A program made the translations under genes and the position numbers. This document shows positions 8,117-14,838 of a stretch of DNA of 25,031 nt, in pieces. The notes under the pieces were generated by a model that saw only the letters and a program-made list of their open reading frames with translations, did no database searches and was not told the DNA's origin. Positions within the stretch are counted from its first letter, which is position 1. Each line of letters opens with the position of its first letter. The stretch is from contig JBKCOM010000168.1 of NCBI GenBank assembly GCA_046309775.1, positions 1-25,031 of the forward strand, read 5' to 3'. The stretch comes from JAIXWP01 sp046309775. Lineage in GTDB: Bacteria > Bacteroidota > Bacteroidia > Flavobacteriales_D > Sanyastnellaceae.

Positions 8117-8218
8117 CTATATTTCCTGCAATTCCTCTGACATAGTCAGGTAAAAATCAACCACATCTCTACTTCCCCTAGATTCAACTTTGAAATACCT
8201 ACTACCATCTAAGAAGAT
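8117..8218 (-). other. Probable lost C-terminus of the lipoprotein gene at 8219-8623
   Basis: Reading straight through the TGA at 8219-8221 in the same frame gives 33 further sense codons before a TAG at 8117-8119. The translation looks like real protein: LDGSRYFKVES, then RGSRDVVDFYLTMSEELQ, then EI. This suggests a recent nonsense mutation, a recoded TGA or a sequencing error. Confidence 0.5.
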
Positions 8219-8623
8219 TCAAAGAAAATAATGTTCGTTACATCGAAGTAAAATAATATCTTCTTTAAGTAATATTTTTTCATTCACACTTATGGAATCA
8301 AAAGGATAAAGGGGGCTATACACCACTTGACAATCAAAACCTGATAGACAATCCTCTTGATTTTCATACGGACATTTTCCGTAAGTCAATGAATAACTTG
8401 AAAGTGAATCAATCGCATCTCCCCTTTTATAACTAAGTCGCGAGTAATCTAACTCTGAACTACTCAGCACTATGGTATCTGTCGCAAGTCTTGGAAAAAT
8501 CAATGAATGACCTCTACATTGCAGTGTATCTCTAGTAATCTCTCTTCGAGTATAATATTGCCGTTTATCTTCGTTCTCTAAACTGCAAGAACTAAGCAAT
8601 AGCAGTACTACTAATTTTCTCAT
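8219..8623 (-). CDS. Small lipoprotein of unknown function, possibly truncated
   Basis: A 134-residue protein from ATG 8623, chosen because it starts a classic lipoprotein signal: MRKLVVLLLLSSC with lipidated Cys13. A longer in-frame ATG at 8716 exists but adds no sensible leader. The mature part is rich in Ser, Asp and Tyr and has four or more Cys (for example YGKCPYENQEDCLSGFDC), suggesting disulfides outside the cytoplasm. No family is recognised. The TGA stop appears premature: the frame continues with protein-like sequence down to 8117. The gene is preceded by about 95-100 nt of leader and a putative promoter at 8723-8751 that resembles the one ahead of the gene at 9807-10223. Confidence 0.65.
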   Translation of the reverse strand: MRKLVVLLLLSSCSLENEDKRQYYTRREITRDTLQCRGHSLIFPRLATDTIVLSSSELDYSRLSYKRGDAIDSLSSYSLTYGKCPYENQEDCLSGFDCQVVYSPLYPFDSISVNEKILLKEDIILLRCNEHYFL

Positions 8624-8722
8624 TTCATACAAGTAAATCAAAACAGCACTTATACAAAAGCGTTTGCAAATGTGGTCACCTAACCAGCCCATCGTTGCTC
8701 TATAGATAGTATGCATACAATT

Positions 8723-8751
8723 CGAAGATAAGAAAAAAAGAACGAGAACAA
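8723..8751 (-). promoter_or_regulatory. Putative promoter of the 8219-8623 lipoprotein gene
   Basis: On the minus strand, TTG (8751-8749) and TATCTTCG (8730-8723) are separated by 18 bp, close to the Bacteroidota -33 TTG / -7 TAnnTTTG pattern with one mismatch in the -7 box. The same layout and flanking bases recur at 10328-10358. Confidence 0.5.
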
Positions 8752-8753
8752 GG

Positions 8754-8823
8754 GATTCTGAATTCTGAATTGCGAATTGCGAATTGGTTATTGCGAATTA
8801 GTCATTGCGAATTGCGAACTACC
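8754..8823. repeat. Heptad array C (consensus xATTGCG, 10 units)
   Basis: Ten units in register: GATTCTG, AATTCTG, AATTGCG twice, AATTGGT, TATTGCG, AATTAGT, CATTGCG, AATTGCG, AACTACC. Its right half is a direct copy of the end of array B with an extra 14 bp, exactly two heptads (8795-8808). It sits between a putative leftward promoter (8723-8751) and the 3' end of the next lipoprotein gene. Confidence 0.88.
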
Positions 8824-8871
8824 CTCTCTGCGCGACATTGCGCCATCCCTTAGTACTTCAATATAATTCTT

Positions 8872-9318
8872 TTAAAAATTTTCAGCTTCTATTCCCAAGT
8901 GAATTGTTTCTATTATTCCACCTTCAGAGTCAAATTTTTTAATCCAAACCAAATTTCCCTCAATCCAAAACTCTTCGAGTACTTTAACATCCTCGCAATA
9001 AATTTTCCAAACGCCTACCTTTCTCCCGTTTATTACTTCTCCAAGAGCATAAAAATTTTGATTATAATAGTCTCTCGACCGCATGGTGTGTTCATCAATT
9101 TTCTTGAAAACACGCACTGTTTGCTCAAAGTATGAATTACAAAGGCATGATTCTTTTCTAGAACCTGGGACGGTTTCATTTAGCATTTCTAGATAGATCC
9201 CTTTCTCGGGCCCTTTGAGGCTGAATAATTGTTTATTTTGCGAACAGCTTGTGAGTAAAACAAATACAGTTAAAACCTTAAATCTATTAATATACGTTAT
9301 CTTCAAGTGAGTCATCAT
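8872..9318 (-). CDS. Small lipoprotein with a MORN-like motif
   Basis: A 148-residue protein from ATG 9318; a second ATG lies at 9315. The N-terminus (MMTHLKITYINRFKVLTVF, then VLLTSC) is a lipoprotein signal with a lipobox LTSC at about residue 25. The mature part contains CLC near position 58, and a segment VINGRKVGVWKIYCED followed by EEFWIEGNLVWIKKFDSEGG that resembles the MORN-type repeats of YwqK-like proteins (xNGxKxGxWxxY). Such repeats often mediate binding, but no partner is evident. It is an orphan gene in the AT-rich island, same strand as its neighbours but with gaps too wide for a tight operon. Confidence 0.72.
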   Translation of the reverse strand: MMTHLKITYINRFKVLTVFVLLTSCSQNKQLFSLKGPEKGIYLEMLNETVPGSRKESCLCNSYFEQTVRVFKKIDEHTMRSRDYYNQNFYALGEVINGRKVGVWKIYCEDVKVLEEFWIEGNLVWIKKFDSEGGIIETIHLGIEAENF

Positions 9319-9470
9319 TCTTCTGGTTTTCAGGGCTTACTTTTGCCTTTTCTTAAATTTCCTTTCCAAGTCCACTATTAGCGCTTTACAACAATCAAAT
9401 ATCTTAAAAACACGCTTCAAAAAAGTAGTTTAAATCTAACAGGAAACATATACTTATTCTGCTGCCATTT

Positions 9471-9746
9471 TTAATCTTTCAAAGAATACCACTCCTTCGG
9501 AAAACTCACGGCCTCTATAAGTTCCAATCTTCCTGTGGCCTCTAAAATATCGAAAAAACAAAAATTTTGTTCTGAGTGCATTGCAGAAAAGGTTAGTGGC
9601 CGGAATGTGTGCTTCTTCCAATCGGTCGCATAAATCGTCAAACCTTGATACACCTTTTGCCTCACACCCATCTTTACACCAGAACATCCCATGCACATGG
9701 TAATGCTCCAGCAAATGATGACGTTATTGCTTATTCCCTTGACCAT
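9471..9746 (-). CDS. Doubtful small ORF, possible lipoprotein or gene remnant
   Basis: A 91-residue frame from ATG 9746 with a hydrophobic N-terminus (NNVIICWSITMCMGC) that could be a weak lipoprotein signal, followed by VYQGLTIYATDWKKHTFRPL. A second minus-strand frame (9454-9714, TTG start, ending FFERLKMAAE) is open over almost the same DNA for 86 codons and also looks protein-like, but lacks an ATG. At most one is likely to be translated; I favour the first because of its ATG and its similarity in layout to neighbouring lipoproteins. A frameshifted remnant of one gene is also possible. No family is recognised. Confidence 0.35.
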   Translation of the reverse strand: MVKGISNNVIICWSITMCMGCSGVKMGVRQKVYQGLTIYATDWKKHTFRPLTFSAMHSEQNFCFFDILEATGRLELIEAVSFPKEWYSLKD

Positions 9747-9806
9747 TTTTCCCTATATTATCCTTTCAAAAAGAATCTATAAATGCCTTTAACAGTAATA
9801 ATATTT

Positions 9807-10223
9807 CTACTCCATTATATACCTTCTAGAAGTTAATAAAACAAAATTAAATTCAGTTCCAATACTCGCCATATTTCGAAAAACAAGGACCGAATCATTC
9901 TGAAATCGATAATTGAACACGTTTACAACTTGATAGTCATAATCTAAAAAAAAGGAAATCAAATATGACCTACCATCTTCAGCTTCATCATTGACTTGCT
10001 TTGTCGACTTGTCGTTAAAACAACGAATATCTACTATGCTATCACAATTATAACCATAAAGTCCATAATTATCATTACAGTACTTTCTTAGAAGAGAATC
10101 ACCAATAATGAAATTCACATCTTCGTTAAAATAAGATGAACTTCGATTAAAATTAGTCAAATGCCCTTGTTTTGAGCAACCAACTATCACCAGCAGTAAT
10201 AAAAATTTATATTTCTCAACCAT
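9807..10223 (-). CDS. Small lipoprotein of unknown function
   Basis: A 138-residue protein from ATG 10223, the start that gives a lipoprotein signal (MVEKYKFLLLLVIVGC, lipidated Cys16); the frame upstream to a TTG at 10262 adds nothing meaningful. The mature part is Asn/Asp/Tyr-rich with Cys pairs (KYCNDNYGLYGYNC and DIRCFND) and a C-terminal stretch FNFVLLTSRRYIME. No family is recognised. It is the rightmost gene of the AT-rich island, preceded by a leader of about 100 nt and a putative promoter (10328-10358) nearly duplicated from that of the 8219-8623 gene. Confidence 0.68.
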   Translation of the reverse strand: MVEKYKFLLLLVIVGCSKQGHLTNFNRSSSYFNEDVNFIIGDSLLRKYCNDNYGLYGYNCDSIVDIRCFNDKSTKQVNDEAEDGRSYLISFFLDYDYQVVNVFNYRFQNDSVLVFRNMASIGTEFNFVLLTSRRYIME

Positions 10224-10327
10224 TCTTCCAATAATTCCTACCACGTTAGTCCCTCCTTCCAAAATTTAAGTCGCTTCTTACAGCATCCCCGAAAACTCCT
10301 TTCTCTATCGACAAGATGCTTTGAAAT

Positions 10328-10358
10328 CGAAGATAGGGAAAAAAAGAACAAGGAACAA
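10328..10358 (-). promoter_or_regulatory. Putative promoter of the 9807-10223 lipoprotein gene
   Basis: On the minus strand, TTG (10358-10356) and TATCTTCG (10335-10328) are 20 bp apart, with a T-rich spacer. Flanking bases (CCCTTGTTC upstream, a GCAT...ATAGAG segment in the leader) match the region at 8690-8760, so the promoter and leader start look duplicated. Confidence 0.5.
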
Positions 10359-10369
10359 GGGATTTTAGG

Positions 10370-10467
10370 AACAAGGAACAAGGAACATGGGAATTCCAAT
10401 TTCCAAACTCCAATTTCCAATTTCCAAACTCCAATTTCCAAACTCCAATTTCCTCGTTCTAGTTCTT
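10370..10467. repeat. Heptad array D (consensus AAxxTCC, 14 units)
   Basis: Fourteen units in register: AACAAGG twice, AACATGG, GAATTCC, then AATTTCC and AAACTCC in alternation, ending TCGTTCT and AGTTCTT. Further GAACAAG units out of register by two bases precede it. Bases 10431-10455 are an exact 25-bp inverted copy of 7319-7343. The array fills the divergent space between a leftward promoter (10328-10358) and the -7 box of the TerC gene. Confidence 0.9.
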
Positions 10468-10469
10468 GT

Positions 10470-10477
10470 TATATTTG
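10470..10477 (+). promoter_or_regulatory. -7 promoter box of the TerC-family gene
   Basis: TATATTTG matches the Bacteroidota -7 consensus TAnnTTTG exactly. Only four bases separate it from the ATG at 10482, so transcription would begin at or inside the start codon region, implying a leaderless or nearly leaderless mRNA. No convincing -33 TTG at the usual distance was seen; that DNA is array D. Confidence 0.5.
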
Positions 10478-10481
10478 CCCC

Positions 10482-11177
10482 ATGGATGCTATTGTACCTC
10501 TAATTTCTCTCATCGCCCTGGAAGTAATCCTCGGTGTGGATAACATTATATTCATTTCTATTCTAGCTGACAAGCTGCCCGAACAAGATCGAAACAAACT
10601 TCGTTACTGGGGAATAGGTCTTGCTATGGTCATGAGGTTGATTCTCCTCGCATTCATCTCATGGATCTTGAAACTCGATCAAACGCTTTTCACCGTTACT
10701 CAAATTGATTTTACAGGTAAAGGGCTAATTCTCATCATCGGTGGTTTGTTCCTTATATACAAGGCGACAAAAGAAATCTATCACAAAACCGAAGCCGCCA
10801 ACGCTGATGGTCCAGAACAAGTAAAGTCTGGTAAATTTAGCAAATTGCTCACCGAGGTTATCATTCTTGATTTGGTATTCTCCATTGACAGCATCATCAC
10901 TGCTGTGGGTATGGTGGATGAACTTTGGGTAATGTACACGGCGGTAATTGTAACTGTTATTATCATGCTGATGGCTTCGAAACCTATCAGCGAATTCATC
11001 CGAAAACATCCATCATTCAAAATTCTCGCTTTGTGCTTCCTGATGCTTATAGGTGTATCCCTTATCGCAGAAGGATTCCATTTCGAGATTCCAAAAGGAT
11101 ACATCTACTTCTCAATGGCTTTTGCTTTCCTAGTGGATATCATTCAGATGAAAACAACCAAGAAAGCGACCCAATAG
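10482..11177 (+). CDS. TerC/YkoY family integral membrane protein
   Basis: A 231-residue polytopic inner-membrane protein with about seven hydrophobic segments. The two family signatures are intact: LIALEVILGVDNIIFISIL near residues 10-28, and LDLVFSIDSIITAVGM near 129-145. The acidic residues in these membrane segments (Glu and Asp of EVxxxxDN, Asp of FSIDS) are the conserved metal-handling positions of the family. TerC and YkoY homologues are associated with tellurite resistance and, in better-studied cases, with manganese export and metalation of exported enzymes; the substrate here is not determinable. The start at 10482 is set by the ATG and the -7 box. Its stop TAG is immediately followed by array E. 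Confidence 0.92.
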   Translation: MDAIVPLISLIALEVILGVDNIIFISILADKLPEQDRNKLRYWGIGLAMVMRLILLAFISWILKLDQTLFTVTQIDFTGKGLILIIGGLFLIYKATKEIYHKTEAANADGPEQVKSGKFSKLLTEVIILDLVFSIDSIITAVGMVDELWVMYTAVIVTVIIMLMASKPISEFIRKHPSFKILALCFLMLIGVSLIAEGFHFEIPKGYIYFSMAFAFLVDIIQMKTTKKATQ

Positions 11178-11253
11178 AATTCACAATTCGGAATTCGGAA
11201 TTCACAATTCAGAATTCAGAATTCAGAATTCAGAATTTAAAATTTGGAATTTA
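11177..11253. repeat. Heptad array E (consensus GAATTCA, 11 units)
   Basis: Eleven units in register starting on the last G of the TerC stop codon: GAATTCA, CAATTCG, GAATTCG, GAATTCA, CAATTCA, GAATTCA three times, GAATTTA, AAATTTG, GAATTTA. GAATTC is palindromic, so the array can pair with itself. The TTG used as start of the next gene is the end of the tenth unit. Confidence 0.92.
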
Positions 11254-11738
11254 GAAAAGGCATATCAAAAAAAGAAGCGCAGAGCTATGCGGATCGGATT
11301 TTAAACGAACCTGGCTTTGCTTTGTCTTTAGTGAAAATGCTCAAAACTGAGGGCACAACAAATATGAAAGCCTCTTGGATTCTTTCTACGGCGGCAGAAT
11401 TACACCCTGGAGTGCTAAATCCATTTGTCGAAGAATATATAACGCTGTTGCCAACAATTGAAACAATGGGCACCAAGCGCGAATTGATAAAAGGAATTTG
11501 GCTTTCCGATTTTATTCATGCAGAAAACTTGGGATTGCTCAGTGATACCTTGCTTGAATTTATTCGTAGCAATCAACAAGATGTGAGTGTACGTTATAAT
11601 GCCATGAAGGTAATGGTAGAAATATGTAAGACATATCCAGAACTGAAGGAAGAATTTCATGAGACCATCCGCACCATACTCCCCTACATATCCCCCACTT
11701 TTCGCAACTTCGCAAAGAAATTCGTACTTGGGAAATAG
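11244..11738 (+). CDS. Small HEAT-like helical protein of unknown function
   Basis: A 164-residue, largely helical cytosolic protein without signal peptide. Helical pairs such as EAQSYADRILNEPGFALSLV, KASWILSTAAELHPG, TLLEFIRSNQQ with VRYNAMKVMVEICKTYPE suggest HEAT/ARM-like repeats; similar short proteins are common in Flavobacteriales. The only usable start upstream of the first helix is TTG 11244 (MEFRKGISKKE), because TAA stops the frame two codons earlier and there is no early ATG. That TTG lies inside array E, so the array may have replaced or created the native start. The stop TAG is directly followed by array F. Confidence 0.7.
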   Translation: MEFRKGISKKEAQSYADRILNEPGFALSLVKMLKTEGTTNMKASWILSTAAELHPGVLNPFVEEYITLLPTIETMGTKRELIKGIWLSDFIHAENLGLLSDTLLEFIRSNQQDVSVRYNAMKVMVEICKTYPELKEEFHETIRTILPYISPTFRNFAKKFVLGK

Positions 11739-11779
11739 AATTCACAATTCCGAATTCAGAATTCAGAATTGCGAATCCT
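11738..11779. repeat. Heptad array F (consensus GAATTCA, 6 units)
   Basis: Six units: GAATTCA, CAATTCC, GAATTCA twice, GAATTGC, GAATCCT. The array exactly fills the convergent gap, from the last base of one stop codon (11738) to the first plus-strand base of the opposing stop codon (11779). It begins with the same AATAG-AATTCACAATTC-like junction as array E. Confidence 0.85.
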
Positions 11780-14700
11780 CACCTCAGTATAAACAAATGC
11801 CCTTCATATTCTCTTGGTGCGTCTGTGACTACGGGACGGATTTTGGCGCGCCAATAATAAAGTCCATCCGGTAAATAATATTCTCCTCCATTCACATCTC
11901 CCACCCAAACATCCTCAGGATCTGTAGAGTAGAATACACTCTCCCCCCATTTATTCAATACTTGAAATTCATACTCAAAAACACCTCCTTCCATCACTCC
12001 GTTCAAGCTTGGTTTGAATACATCGTTATAGCCATCATTATTCGGAGTAAATGTATTGGGAACATAAAAGAAAAAGACTTCTGGTATCACGATATCCTGA
12101 CACTCTGTATCAATGCATCCTAAGTCATTCAATGCTCTCAGACACACCTGTACACTCGATCCTTGAACGATATCAAAAGTAAAGACAGGATTCAATTCAT
12201 TGCTTAGCGATTGATTCGCAAAGTTCCATTCATATACTGTCGCATTGCTCGAAAAATTGGTAAATGAAACCGTCGGATTCAGCACGTTGGCTCCGTTCAA
12301 ATCATACTGCCACAAAGACGTCGGACTCGCTGTGGCACATATCAGATTATCAATTTCTTCACTACTCTGACATCCGTTCACATCGATCACACTGTATCGA
12401 ACATCGTAACAACCCGGCTGATCCAATACCGTTTGAAAATTGCCGCAAGAACTACCCGCCAAAGCTTCATTAATTTCCCAAGTACACGATAAGAGATTTG
12501 AACTTCCTGTATAACTTAAGTTGACGTTGAGAGGAGTACAACCTTCAGTGACACTAGACTCAAAACTCGCTTCGGGCAAACCATGCACAGTAATATTAAT
12601 AGTGGATACATCAGAACAAAATCCATTGATCGTATACGTGACTGAATGCGTTCCTATTCCTGCGAAAACGGGATTGAAAACGCCATTAATGGCACTTGTA
12701 ATACCCGTACCAGTCCATACTCCACCATTATCCACAGCAGATAAAGTGACAGGACTATCATCTATACAAAGAGAGTTGATAGAAGTTATGGTGGCATTTG
12801 GCTGATACACCACTGTAACGTCCATTGACTCTGATACCGCACATCCAGCGGGAGTATATGTCAATGTATGATCGCCAGGACCAGCGTTAGAAGGCGAGAA
12901 ACTGCCACCTGCAGAAACTCCAGGTCCTATCCAAGTTCCACCTGCTGGTGTGGCTTGTAAAACAATAGAAGCGTCACCCGAACAAACATTCGGTATAGGC
13001 GTCAAAGTAGGAACAATAGGTCCTACGAAAGGTCCACCTGCGCCAGTGGCATTACAACCGAAATTATCTGTCACTGTGTAAGAATAATTCATTCCATCCA
13101 CCAATCCCGATAATTGAAAACTACCGCCATTGTTGATAGATGTAGCATTTAATGATAAACCATTAGGTTGAACATTGCTGATGGTGTACGTTCCAGACCC
13201 CGAAGCAGGTCCCCCACCCACAGGAGAAATGATAACTTTTCCCTCCTGACAATTTTCAACGTCTGTTACAGTCAATGATTCAAGGAAGGTAAACATCATT
13301 GGGGTGCCCACATCAAAACAATCACCAACCCAATTGGTCACAGAAATCTCACCCAAGGCTTGATTGTAGAGTGTAACAGGAAGAACATAAAATTCCCCAT
13401 CCTGAAAATTAGCTCCAGGAAATTGATTGAAAAAGTTGCCATCATTTACTGCACTTGCCACATTGCCAGTGGTCCATAAACCAACAAAACAAGGATCAGC
13501 GGTGATATCGCCTACAAAAACGGTGGGCTGACACGTATAGATAAAATAACCAATCGCAGGATCGTAGGCGATTCCTGGATCGCTCACATTTACTGGAGCA
13601 ACGAAGTTTCCATTAGAACTTATGGTCAATGTTTCTCCGCTACAAAAGAAATTATTCGTTCCACCACTTGCCCCAAACGTCCCAATAGCGGCTGGACAAG
13701 AGCAAGGAAAAGGCTCCTGAATATCGAAGGAATAAGTGCAGGCAGGTTCGTCTGAAAATGATGCCGTGATAGAACAAGCACTATTATTAGGCTCCAAACC
13801 AGAAAAGGAATAAGCTATTGGTGAAACGAAAGGAGCATTGAATGTTTGCGTTTCACCACTGCACATTTCAACTGTGAGTGTCCCTGTAGCTGGCGGAAAG
13901 TCAAAACTAATCGTGCCGCTCACATCATAGGTAATGGTATTTGGATCACAACCGGTGACATTAGCTGTATGGGACAAAAAAGTGCAGTCGGGTACAAAAC
14001 ATGGTTGTGGTGAGTTGAAATTTGCAGTCGCGGTGCAAGTAGGATCCGCGCTAAATGTTGCGGTCACAGTGCATGGACTTCCGCTGGAAGTTAGATTGGG
14101 AAAAGTGTAAGCAATATTGGTATTAAAGGGTGCTGGAAGAACAATGGAATTTCCGCCGCAACTTTCGGTGATGGTCAAAAATCCGGAAGTAGGAGGTGCG
14201 AATACACTGATATTACCTGTCAAATCAAATGAATCATCTAGAGGATCACAAGCGCTGGCTGTGGCTGTGATGGAATTGATACTGCACAGAATAGAGCAGT
14301 TGGTACTTCCAGTTCCACCCGTTTGATTAGCAGTAATATTAGTGACTTGATTGCTAAAATTGGTAATCATCAGCATATACCATTGACCAGAAACAGCATT
14401 GGGAATATCTACGATTTCTGTAGAAACAGCGGAGTACGAGCAATCTACAATGGGCGCTCCTGCAAAAATTTGAGTGCACATGGAACCTTCATCTGCAAAT
14501 GGTCCCCAAATGATAAAGTCGATATCAAAATTGCCAGAATTGCTTAAAGTGATTGTGATAGGACCGGAATTAGCGATATTGAGCGCATACCAAGCTGGAT
14601 TTGGCGAGGTAAATAGACAACCATAATTTGGACCAGCGGGTGCAGCGGGCAAGTTGGTACCAGCAGGATAAGTTACCCCTCCATTCGAACAAAAAGGATC

Positions 14701-14784
14701 TGCTGTCGCGCAGGTATTTTGAGCATTTATAGAAGAAAATAATACACAGAGTAAGCCCGCGAGCAGGCAAGCATATCTTAGCAT
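11779..14784 (-). CDS. Multidomain surface protein with T9SS type B (gliding-motility-associated) sorting domain
   Basis: A 1001-residue exported protein. Residues 1-21 are a Sec signal (MLRYACLLAGLLCVLFSSINA). About 22-165 is an N-terminal beta domain (CATADPFCSNGG, then NFDIDFIIWGPF). About 165-370 holds two tandem, Cys-containing repeats of roughly 100 residues (SACDPLDDSFDLTGNISVF and TGCDPNTITYDVSGTISF; each ends in a C-S/T-ITASFS-type strand). Later come two Ig-like repeats with the GGTWIGPGVSAGGSFSPSNAG / GGVWTGTGITSAINGVFNP pattern, PKD-like domains (YEWNFANQS), and from about 905 the type B sorting domain (VPNTFTPNNDGYNDVFKP, VLNKWGESVFYS, DGLYYWRAKI). It is therefore delivered by T9SS to the surface or medium, likely in adhesion; no catalytic domain is visible. 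It follows the helicase gene by 54 bp on the same strand. Confidence 0.9.
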   Translation of the reverse strand: MLRYACLLAGLLCVLFSSINAQNTCATADPFCSNGGVTYPAGTNLPAAPAGPNYGCLFTSPNPAWYALNIANSGPITITLSNSGNFDIDFIIWGPFADEGSMCTQIFAGAPIVDCSYSAVSTEIVDIPNAVSGQWYMLMITNFSNQVTNITANQTGGTGSTNCSILCSINSITATASACDPLDDSFDLTGNISVFAPPTSGFLTITESCGGNSIVLPAPFNTNIAYTFPNLTSSGSPCTVTATFSADPTCTATANFNSPQPCFVPDCTFLSHTANVTGCDPNTITYDVSGTISFDFPPATGTLTVEMCSGETQTFNAPFVSPIAYSFSGLEPNNSACSITASFSDEPACTYSFDIQEPFPCSCPAAIGTFGASGGTNNFFCSGETLTISSNGNFVAPVNVSDPGIAYDPAIGYFIYTCQPTVFVGDITADPCFVGLWTTGNVASAVNDGNFFNQFPGANFQDGEFYVLPVTLYNQALGEISVTNWVGDCFDVGTPMMFTFLESLTVTDVENCQEGKVIISPVGGGPASGSGTYTISNVQPNGLSLNATSINNGGSFQLSGLVDGMNYSYTVTDNFGCNATGAGGPFVGPIVPTLTPIPNVCSGDASIVLQATPAGGTWIGPGVSAGGSFSPSNAGPGDHTLTYTPAGCAVSESMDVTVVYQPNATITSINSLCIDDSPVTLSAVDNGGVWTGTGITSAINGVFNPVFAGIGTHSVTYTINGFCSDVSTINITVHGLPEASFESSVTEGCTPLNVNLSYTGSSNLLSCTWEINEALAGSSCGNFQTVLDQPGCYDVRYSVIDVNGCQSSEEIDNLICATASPTSLWQYDLNGANVLNPTVSFTNFSSNATVYEWNFANQSLSNELNPVFTFDIVQGSSVQVCLRALNDLGCIDTECQDIVIPEVFFFYVPNTFTPNNDGYNDVFKPSLNGVMEGGVFEYEFQVLNKWGESVFYSTDPEDVWVGDVNGGEYYLPDGLYYWRAKIRPVVTDAPREYEGHLFILR

Positions 14785-14838
14785 TGGTCTTGGTTTACTT
14801 AATCTAAACCACTAAGATAAACAAAATTAATGACTTGG

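Noticed and set aside
8624..8716. Start of the lipoprotein gene at ATG 8716
   Set aside because: It would bury the clear lipoprotein signal at 8623 behind 31 residues with no signal character, and it lies only seven bases after the putative -7 box.
10238..10441. Small ORFs reading through array D (repeats of EFGNWKL type)
   Set aside because: The frames are open only because heptad repeats lack stops in some phases; the peptide is a direct translation of the repeat. The same applies to the frames over array B.
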